From Acanthochromis polyacanthus (Eukaryota; Chordata; Actinopteri; Pomacentridae): 64,000 bases of DNA. The position numbers were made by a program, and so were the translations under genes. The stretch spans positions 8,956,653 to 9,020,652 of the forward strand of contig NC_067131.1 of assembly GCF_021347895.1 (NCBI RefSeq), given 5' to 3'. Below the pieces are notes generated by a model. It ran no database searches. It saw only the letters and a program-made list of their open reading frames with translations, and was not told where the DNA came from. This document shows positions 55,270 through 64,000 of the stretch, piece by piece (position 1 is the stretch's first letter; every line of letters begins with the position of its first letter).

Positions 55270-55302
55270 CTAAAAATAGCTATAATGGATATATCAAATC
55301 AA
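55270..55302 (+). CDS. kcnma1: Candidate site-2 microexon (11 codons)
   Basis: This predicted 33-nt exon lies between a good acceptor (pyrimidine tract ending tttttctcag) and a near-perfect donor (CAA, then gtaagt). Read in phase 1, as the upstream exons require, it is open: (S)KNSYNGYIKS, leaving in phase 1 so that the next exon continues EEDQQS. Length divisible by three and matching phases on both sides support it. I do not recall this peptide from mammalian BK inserts. A chance pair of splice sites in an intron remains possible. Confidence 0.55.
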
Positions 55303-56900
55303 GTAAGTTTTGATTTCCATTCTCTCTCTTGTCTCTAACCCTTCCACTTTGTGCATTCTCAGCTACCGTCACTTGAACTGTCTCTAACCTGCTGTATTTC
55401 ACCGTCCAGTCTGTCATCATCCATCACTGTGCTTCAGATGCAGAGCGTTAGGAAGCTGTTTCTTTGTGTTGGGTATCAGTTACAGCTCAGCAGTAGATGG
55501 TGCTGCTGCTTCACTGTGAGTGTGGATGAATTAAATCAGTGTACAGTTCAATACAAAACGATAAAAATTACAAGCAAAAATACGCAAAAATTCTGAACTT
55601 TTATGGCATTAAAGATATTAAAACATGAAGAACTGACCTGCTACTTTGTCAGTTCTTGTCCGACCCTTAGAGGAGTGTGAACCTCGTAGGCTGTCCATTT
55701 TAACAGGATCTGTGATAGGCAGCAAATCTGCCACATTGTGTTGTCCTGGAGAAGTGCTGTGCATGTTTGACATGGGGCAGATGAATAGTGGAGGTTTGGA
55801 GCAGGGAGGATAATCTGCTAGACAGCTGACTGTTGAAATAATCATCTCTCTTCTCCAGTTTTAGCTCCCAGACATTTTTTTGGACTGAAAGAAAACACGC
55901 CTCTTTTTGCCTGTTTTATCTTTACCGGTTTTACATCCTATTATATCACAAGCAGAGCAGCAGATACTGAATTCATTCCTCCCTCATCAGGCATACACCG
56001 CTCACAGCAGCCAGTGGCCGCTAATTCACATTGTCACCTCCTTGTTCTTGTGGCATAACAATTGCTGAAACACCTGAAAGCATATTTATTAATTCATGTT
56101 TACTATTAATATCAAAGCAAATGTCAAATCGAACATTTCATTGGTGACTATACGAAGTGGTTAAGTGGTGTTAAATAAAAATGAGTATTTTTTAATTATT
56201 CAGCCATTAGCATTCTTGTGCCAGAAAGAATTACCCCCAAAACCTGTGATTGTCCTTTAATTATGATAAGAGTCACAAGATGTTTTATTAACATACACAC
56301 TGCAGGTCTTATTGAAGTCAGCTTAAATCAGATCTTGTGTTTAACTTGAAGAATTAAAGGCTTAGTTCAGTCAAATCACAAAGCAGGCTTCTTTTTTTTT
56401 TTTTTACTATCTCCTTCTGATATCTTGACATTCAGATTATTTTGGTTTGACAAATTAAAAATAAAAAGTCTCAGAGAATTCTGTCTCCACCAAAAACAAT
56501 AGAGATGAATTCAAACTAGTTTGTGGTTCTTGGAGAATAAAAATAAAGGAATTAAGAATGATGAACTGCAACATTTACCTTCCAAAAAATACAGGGTTTT
56601 CCACAGATCATACAGTAAAAAGTTGTTATTGGACATTTATTCAGTAGAAAGTAGTTTGTCATTATCAACAATTGTCTGTAGAAATTGCTGTTGGGTTTGT
56701 TTTTTAATGGCCAAATGAAATTATTTATCTTCATTGTTTTGGGAAGAAGACAGACAAAACACCAAAGTTACCACTGTGGCTAGATACCAACAAAGAAAAA
56801 GGGGGGGACGTGTTTTTTTTGTGATTTGCTTGAGCTAAGACTTTTAATAAAGGAGAGTCTTGCATTGTACAGCTGCTGATTTTAACTCCTCTTCATTCAG
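55303..56900 (+). other. kcnma1: Intron between candidate microexon and candidate large cassette
   Basis: This 1.6-kb intron is AT-rich, with a T run at about 56392-56405. Nothing else is recognised. It ends in the pyrimidine tract actcctcttcattcag. Confidence 0.6.
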
Positions 56901-57239
56901 CAGTAAACGACAGCCCCCTAATCCAGTCCTCAACTTATCAGTACAAGTCAGCTAAACTGAACCACAACTCAGCCAGCGAGGTCTGTAGGGGGCCTCATAG
57001 CGGAGGTGCTGCTGCTGTGTCGGTCCCTTTGGTAAACAACCGCAAGGGAAGCCTGCTGCCCCCCGCTGAGCCCTCCGCTCTGAGGCTGAGCTTCACGGGC
57101 TCCAGGGACCTGGCCCAGGTAGGCCGGCTACCAGGGCTGGCAGAAGAGGCCAGCCGGCTCCAGCGGGCACGTAGCCTGCCGGTGAAATACAGATACCACC
57201 CCAGTCACTCCAGTAACGCCACACTCAGTCAGAAGCAGT
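56901..57239 (+). CDS. kcnma1: Candidate large site-2 cassette exon (113 codons)
   Basis: This predicted 339-nt exon runs from acceptor cttcattcag to donor gtaagg (after AGAAGCAGT). In phase 1 it is open throughout. It starts (S)VNDSPLIQSSTYQYKSAK, has a middle with VNNRKGSLLPPAEPS and LSFTGSRDLAQ, and ends with RLQRARSLPVKYRYHPSHSS and SNATLSQKQ. It leaves in phase 1, giving Phe-Glu-Glu-Asp with the next exon exactly as STREX does. GC content is much higher than in the flanking introns. The peptide is Ser/Pro/Arg-rich, probably disordered, with PKA-like RKGS and RARSLP sites. It has no known domain. An internal donor gtaggc at 57119 would give a 218-nt, frame-shifting form. Not recognised among known BK inserts. 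Confidence 0.7.
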
Positions 57240-58564
57240 GTAAGGGCCACCTCCCCCCTCCGTTCCCCCCCTACCCTCGGCGTGTTTGGCAGGCCTGAAT
57301 TCAACAACAGCTCAACCAAAGCATGTGCTTGCCAGTCTGGAGTGGTTGCATGTGTAGCATTCCTTACTAATGACCTAGTGTGTGCAGCTGTCAGCTGTGA
57401 AACATTAAATATTGAACAGGCCGAGCAAGATGTGAAGGGCCAGTGTGTTGGAGCATCCCTCTCCACTGGAAGCCCCCGTACTTCAACATTTTCCATTATG
57501 GTGTCAGTCTTCGATATTCCAGCAGCACTTGAAATCATGCGTTCATCTGCAGACGAGCATGATCTTTGAGATCAGCTCTCGCAGATGCTTTATAAAAACT
57601 GAAAACACCCAGAACATTCCTTAAAGCATCAGTTAAAAGATACTCAAGCGTGTTTTCCATGACCTGTAACAAGCTGTTCCCACTGAACGATGGCTGTTAA
57701 AGTGCTATTAGCGAAACACTCTTCTTGCTGCTAGTGTTTATTTTACCAGCGACTGCCACAGAGCACAGTTGTTTTCTTCAGCTGTGATATTAGCTTGTGA
57801 AAATATTTGCCTGATTACTTTACTCGAGGGTAAAGCTTATAATTCGTTCCATATGAAGCTCGGTGTAGTTTGGTGAAGTGATAAAGACAATGTCCAAGGG
57901 GCATCTCAGCTGTACATAAATCACTCGAGCACACAGACCAACCTAATTATATAAGCCAGAGACGCACCTCCCCAAAATGAAGAAACACCAACAACCCTGG
58001 ATTTAGTTTTGGCACGAAAGCTGCCTCATTTTGTAGTGTTGGATGCTTGATATTTATAGGTTCTTACCTTAATTAAATGGGAATGTGAGTGATTAGTATG
58101 AGCAACAGAGAAGCTATCCAAGTCCAGGTCAAGGGATTATAAAAATAAAAGTATTCTCACAGCCTAACAGCTACATTATCTGAATAATTAAACTGTAGAC
58201 AAATTGCAGCAGTTCTCTGGATCAGTGAATAAAAATCTCACAGTTTAGCAATTGGCATGATGGTTGATGATGGCACTATTGCATGTTTGCATCTCCATAC
58301 ACAACCATGCAAATGCTGTGCTAATGTATCCTGTCTGCATTATGCAAACATTGGACTGTTTCCTGCTATACACTAGTTAAAGTGTCCTGTCTACTCCATC
58401 TTGTTCACCCAACCTCTCTCCACTCTGTCTCTGTATTATATCTCTTTGAATTCACTGACCTCAAATCGTGCTGTGTCGTTCCTTTGCTGTCACTGATGTG
58501 TGGATTTTTGTTTGTTTTCCGGCAATCCTCCCCTCTGTGCTCATAATGTTGCGTTATGTTGCAG
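57240..58564 (+). other. kcnma1: Intron after the candidate large cassette
   Basis: This 1.3-kb intron is single-copy-looking. The stretch up to about 57570 stays poor in stop codons on both strands (open frames 57282-57569 on + and 57128-57538 on -), but no domain or splice context supports coding there. Confidence 0.6.
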
Positions 58565-58658
58565 TTGAAGAGGACCAACAGTCGGTGCTATCGCCCAAAA
58601 AAAAGCAACGTAATGGAGGTATGAGGAATTCCCCAAACTCCTCACCCAAGATAATGAG
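58565..58658 (+). CDS. kcnma1: BK channel exon: linker after site 2
   Basis: This 94-nt exon (2 + 30 codons + 2) after tatgttgcag encodes [20 protein letters not shown] then [10 protein letters not shown], with a split Arg at donor gtaggt. It matches the mammalian [18 protein letters not shown] region that follows STREX. Entering in phase 2 of a codon begun by a T, it gives Phe after STREX, after the large cassette or directly after the CKACH exon. Confidence 0.96.
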
Positions 58659-61600
58659 GTAGGTACCATCTAGTGTAGACACCGCTTTGTCTGTGTGCTT
58701 AATTTGATTATTTCTAATCTTTAAAACTCTTATAGACCAGTGAATACACCGATTAACACAAACACAGTCCCTGTAGAGACAGTCTGGCAGAACTATGACA
58801 TGTCTTGGTCGAATTTCATTATCAACCAAATTTAAAACTACACTAAAACGCAACAAGCCGTAAGCACAGCATTGACTTATCACCTCATAAAGCTGGTATG
58901 GTTAAGGCAAACAGTTGCTTAATTACACAACCGGTGATTACACAGCAACATTAGCATGAGTTTAAATTTGTGTTTTCGCCCACTTGATGAGCTGTATGTT
59001 GATGGAAATATCCTGAGGAAAATATTTGGCTCTTGAGCAGCAAAATACTCCACTGTGTTCGCTATGGCGGTGATGAGAGAAGCTGTGGTCCCTGAAACCC
59101 AAACGATAAGTTAGAAATACTAAAATACTCCACAGAGCTGCGTGGATCTACAGATTCATGTGATGACTGAGCGACTATGTCCACATTACACATGGTGGTT
59201 CAATGTCAAAATATTGATTATTCACAGCTTTAAGGATTCTTGAAATTTAAAAAAATAAAGCTCCTTAAATTAAAAAATAATTCCCTGCTCGCATACAGCT
59301 TTATGAAAAAATCCCACTATTGGTTGGTCCTACCAATGTTTTATGGATCCACATCTGCACAGCAAAATAAGCCGGGAACAGGAAAGAGGCACTGAAATGC
59401 AGCATCAGTTGTGTAGAAATGTCTCAGCCACAGGAAAGATGTTGACCAAAAGCAGGTATTCTGTCAGCAGTGTTTTACTGCCACTACGCGAGGCAACACG
59501 ACTAACTTGTTTGATCATTAGCAGCACAAAGCTCTGTATGATGAGTGCCAAACCAAATTAAAAGCAAAACTATTTGGGATGATTTTGCAGAGTTTTGTTG
59601 GCTTATTTTTATCAATTAAAAAAATATATTTTTTGTTTTCAACACAGATGCACCCCCCTACAAAATCACCCTAATCACTCTAGAATTCTTTCCAAATACT
59701 TATTCAAGTCATCTGGTGAAAATTTCTCAAACAAATGATCAAAATGTTCTTCAATATCGTGCAGCTCTAAAGGAGCACATCTTAGAGAACATTTTCTGTG
59801 CTCCTTTTTTCATAGAAAACAGGTCAGACTTGCAGATGTGCTCTATGCCACAAGGTTTCATGCGACACCCACAGACTACAGCTCTTAAACAAGCCTGGCA
59901 CTAATGACAGCACAAGGCAGTCAGAGAGGCTGTAAAGGATGGATAGCCCAAGGCTATTCATCTATTGTCGGATCCCTCCGAGGTCTTTTCAGCACGTAAG
60001 GCCACAGATGATATGTATCATCACAATTAAAGGCAAATTCAAATGCTACCTTGCTTTTATCTTGTCTCATGAAATTAAATCGGCGCTTATTGATCTTGAC
60101 TGGAGATAACGCTGTTATTCAACAACAGCCCATTACTGAGATGATAATAGCAATAGTCATTGTCATTAAGTGCCATGTTATAAGGAAGCCAGGCAACAGG
60201 GAAGAACTGCAGCTTGATGTATACAAAGTGGAACTGAACAGATGAAATTAAATTAAAACTGACGGATGACTTTATGTTGCCATTGCTAACATGGTTGCTA
60301 CTTGTTTGACATTTGGAAATCAATCTGAAAAATGTCTGTATTCTTTAATACTATAAGATAAAGTACAGATCAGCAAAATGTGGAAGTTATAAAAATGACT
60401 TTGCATTATAACTTAGTGTTTGTATGCATAAATTAGCTCTTGCTTTGATCTTTGGTCTCTGTTTTTCAGGTGTGCGTTTGCCCTTGTTTGATTTGGTTCA
60501 AAGTGGTGTTAAAGTTGAATCGCTCCAGGTTATTTCCAGACTCTTGGGTAACAAAATCAGACTTTTCCAATGCTATAGCCATCAGCTAAATATCAACTAA
60601 CCAAATCAATCCATCTACTTGCCATGCTAATACACTCCAATACAGGTGGATGTGTTATTTCCTTCAGCGTCTGCTGCCTACACGCTACAGAAGGATTCGC
60701 TGTGGTAGCCTAGGGGATACTTCATTGCAGCAAGCCGAGAAAAAACATCTGGGTGTATACTATATCAAATGTGTTTTTACAGGACCTGCGGCCTCAAGGC
60801 CTTTGTAAATAAGTAATGATCAACAGATTGGCTGTGGGTTTTGAAGAGCAAGCCTTTGTCAGTTTGCATGATGGGGAGGGTTTTCAAAGACTTTGCCTGC
60901 CCTCGGTGCTGGTGTTACAGTAAACTAGTGCAGTGATGCTGAAATAGAAGATCTACATAATATGCATGTCTGCCTTCTACTTTATGTCTCTCTCAGCTGT
61001 CATTACGCTCCTCTACAAGACACCTGGCCTGATGCTTTCCGGTCATGATGTGTGAAGTCTTGTCAAACGTGTCATCATAAAACTAAAGTAGTGAATTACG
61101 CCACTGATCAGTTTGGATCTTTAGAAGTACCCTGAAATGACACTCACAGACGCCTCTGCAGTGTATAATGAAACGAACCGCACAAAAGAAGAAAAGCGGT
61201 CGCATGTTTCCAGGAGACAGTTCCACTTCTAGTTCCAGCAAACTAACACGTCCTGTCTGCAACTTAGCAATGACGACCTCACTGAAATTAACACCATTTC
61301 CACAGGCTCCTTGATGGGTCATAAGACACATCTAACTGTGGGATGTCATAACGCGTTTGGTCACATCGCAGCGCCGTGACATACACGTCATGTCTGCTAC
61401 AGCACTGCCGAGGCAATTGGCAGTGCAGGGTAGTGACAGGCCGTCATGGCTGACAGTGAGCGATAGCTATCCTGGCAGAGCTCTGCCTCACCAGTCATCT
61501 CCACAAGGACAAACTGAAGTGACAGCGGCTCCACTGAGTGAGCGGTGAAACATTTGACTTTTGATGAAATATTTAGCCAAGGTGTAAAACCACTAAATGC

Positions 61601-63714
61601 TGACACTCTTATTGGAACTTGCATCTAAGTCTTCATGATATAAAATGTGGTTAGAACTATATATTTGATTATTGATAAATCACCTTCCATGAAATAAATT
61701 CCAGCTTCTCAATTGTAATTTGCTGCTTTTGAGTTCTAAACTGTTAGTCAGACAAAAGTACCACTGTTAAGAAGCACTTATGGGATATTTTATTAGACAT
61801 TTCTAGCATTTTATATGAAAACATATTCAATGAATCAATTAACCATTGAGTCAACACTGAAAAAGGTGAAGAAACTGCTATGAACAACTTGTCAGAGCTC
61901 ATACTGTCATGTCTGATTTTGAAGATATTTTATCGTCCGTATATGACAAAGAATATCATTTCATATGAAGCCTCATTATTGCCTAAAATCCTACAAAAAT
62001 AAAGCAGTTTAGAGTTTTACTAGGTTATTTTTGTGATGCGTTTGTGTCCACAAGTTGTGTTCTTTCAAAAGATAATTTACAGACTTTTATGTACAGAATT
62101 TAATGCACTCAGACTGTCTTTTCAAATTAGAACTGCATCGCCAGACTGCTGTCTGAGAGGTAGAAAGTGGCAGGACAGACATTTCCTTCTCCGTCTACTG
62201 CTATATTTGAACGACATCCATGGTCTTGCCTTGGGATATATGAGCCCAAAGGCAGGTTTTTTCGGCTACAGTCTCTTCCAGCCCGAGGGATGGTAGTTTC
62301 AGCTGACACTTTCATGCATACTTAACATGTTACTTATGGTAGCATTCTTTTAAAGCACTCCCATGGATGAAAGAGATGCTGCCCTTTTGGGGAGAAGACT
62401 TGAAGTATTTAAAAGGTTTTGGACAGAGACAGAAGGCTGCTGTCTGGGTTAGCAGATGATAACATCTTTAACTGTGATCTGAATCTGACAAAGTAATTTT
62501 AGTGCAAAGGGAATTGTGTCGGGCAGTACACGAGCTCTGTGGTTACCTCAGTTTCCATTGGGGCTGGTCTTGTACATTGGTTGGCGATTTCAATTTTTTT
62601 TATTCATAGTTATAAAAGAAATGTGGAGTAGGTAATTTGGAAACTTTAAATTTGGACAGTAAATGAATATTACTATGTACTGGCATTTGTTGGAATTTAA
62701 TTCTTATTTTATAAAAGTCTGTTGTCCAAATAACTGATTCCAAGCAAATCCTAATAGTATAAAATGTGTATTTTCATTTTAAATGTCAGGTATAATTTCA
62801 GAATTACACACATTAGAATAATGCTCACTGCATAGATAACATTTTTTTTAATTATTGTAATAATACTAATAATTTAGCATCCATTTATGATATTACAATT
62901 ACATTAGAATTGTGGATAAACATTGTGAAAGGGATATTGCAAATATTATGAATGAACTTTATGTGAATAGGACGAAGAAGTTAGATATAATATACAGTCT
63001 TTATATGAACAAATGTTTTATTTTAATGGGCTTTTGTATGCGGTTAGATAATCCTTTTTTGGAAACACAATGACCATACACTGGTATATCTCATTATACT
63101 CAAGTGATCATATGACTCAGACCAGATCGAGCGCGATTCAACCACAGATACTCGTGTTAGGAGACCACTTTAATGGCCAGTGTTGGGCAGGTTGAAGCTC
63201 GCCACAATGCTCAGTGAAATTAGTTTATATACTTCTGATGTTCTGTTTAAACATTAATACCCTTCACTTTGGAAAGCAAATATGGTTGGGCAAATTCCTG
63301 AAATATTTAAAGTCTGGTCTGTTAAAGCTTTTACCACGCAGCACACTACGTCAAAAACTGTATGCAGTAAGGGGGCGTAATTGCATCTCCGTGCTCATGC
63401 CAATCAACGCAGTGTGTTGCTGCCATCTCCTTCCGCCTGGCTGCCGCTGCTGATGTCACTCTACTTGATGACATGGCAGTTTTGTTGGCATTTCTGCAGA
63501 TGGTCTCTGACAGGAATAAGCAAAGAGGAAGGAAAAAAAAAAAGAAGCCAATTTTTTTGTAGTGCATGCGACTTATTTGGAGATTCCCAAATAATATGAT
63601 CTGTTTCTGGATGTTATGAAAAAAAAATGGTAGTTGTATTCCTGAAATGTAGTTAATTTTATCTGCAGTTATAGACTCTGATGATATTCTTTCCAACCCT
63701 TTTTGTTTGATTAG
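58659..63714 (+). other. kcnma1: Intron before the last exon in the window
   Basis: This 5.1-kb intron contains dispersed repeat member 2 (59450-59700). No exon or other repeat family was recognised. Short open frames on both strands lack domains. It ends in the pyrimidine-rich acceptor tttgattag. Confidence 0.8.
59450..59700 (+). repeat. Diverged dispersed repeat, member 2
   Basis: It shares CACAAAGCTCTGTATGATGA and CCTACAAAATCACCCTAATC, in the same order and orientation, with 49080-49345. The copies are diverged and their limits are approximate. Confidence 0.5.
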
Positions 63715-63838
63715 ACACGACCCGCTCCTCATCCCGGGGAACGAGCAGATTGAGAGCATGGATGAGAACGTAAAGAAATACGACTCCACAGGGATGTTTC
63801 ACTGGTGCCCGTCCAAAGACATCGAGAAGGTCATCTTG
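63715..63838 (+). CDS. kcnma1: BK channel exon: RCK1-RCK2 linker
   Basis: This 124-nt exon (1 + 41 codons) completes Arg and encodes [20 protein letters not shown], then [20 protein letters not shown] and L, in frame to donor gtgggt. It is the lead-in to the second RCK domain, which continues beyond the window with the RCK2 calcium bowl. The rest of the window (63839-64000) is the next intron. Confidence 0.96.
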
Positions 63839-64000
63839 GTGGGTCCTGCTCCTTCGCTCGGCACACGTCATTTGTCCCTGACACTCTTCCCCCCGGTGAC
63901 AGATGTGTCATGTCACAAAGCACCATCAGAGGTTGACAGGGCACTTAAACACTCTGTAATGAGGTGTTTGACATGTCATTTGCTATAAGGAGGCCCTGTA

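Noticed and set aside
63346..63789. 147-codon reverse-strand open frame, the longest in the window
   Set aside because: Its 5' part is antisense to the real BK exon at 63715-63838, and the rest is low-complexity intron.

Overview
The window is a piece of a teleost fish genome, probably a percomorph. It carries the middle part of one large gene on the + strand: kcnma1 (slo1), the pore-forming alpha subunit of the large-conductance voltage- and calcium-activated potassium (BK) channel. This is judged from translated exons that match the vertebrate BK protein almost residue for residue, and from introns full of fish-type repeats (Tc1/mariner remnants, a tRNA-headed SINE ending in GGAT repeats, hAT-like and TTAA-flanked non-autonomous elements). 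No other protein-coding gene, rRNA or tRNA gene is supported. Fish can have two kcnma1 copies, and I cannot tell which one this is.

Layout. 1-19589 is intron upstream of the S1 exon; the exons for the N-terminus and S0 lie outside the window. 19590-35062 holds the exons for S1 through the pore and selectivity filter, with S4 at 33138-33213 and the GYG filter at 34986-35003. At 37515-37782 two 92-nt exons encode alternative versions of the end of S6 and the linker; they are separated by only 84 nt and must be used one at a time. 42999-47976 encodes most of RCK1. 49839-49915 encodes the CKACH heme-binding segment. 52526-57239 is the alternative-splicing region known as site 2 (C2): it contains a clear STREX exon and, as my prediction, two further in-frame cassette exons, a 33-nt microexon and a 339-nt (113-codon) exon. 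The constitutive exons at 58565-58658 and 63715-63838 lead into RCK2, which lies beyond the window.

The two most notable points are these. (1) All three site-2 cassettes start and end in phase 1 and are multiples of three, so any combination keeps the reading frame. The 113-codon exon is Ser/Pro/Arg-rich, and I do not recognise it from the usual list of BK inserts. (2) The six exons between 42999 and 45158 carry 13 single-base insertions or deletions with almost no amino-acid substitutions, while nearly all exons on either side are clean. This looks like an uncorrected sequence patch (long-read gap filling) rather than a dying gene. One further single-base loss sits just after the selectivity filter at 35012-35015.

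The introns are rich in non-autonomous DNA transposons. They include a hAT-like element whose 198-bp end is repeated three times head to tail, a fold-back element with an internal array of 10-11-bp units, and at least six copies of a TTAA-flanked family.
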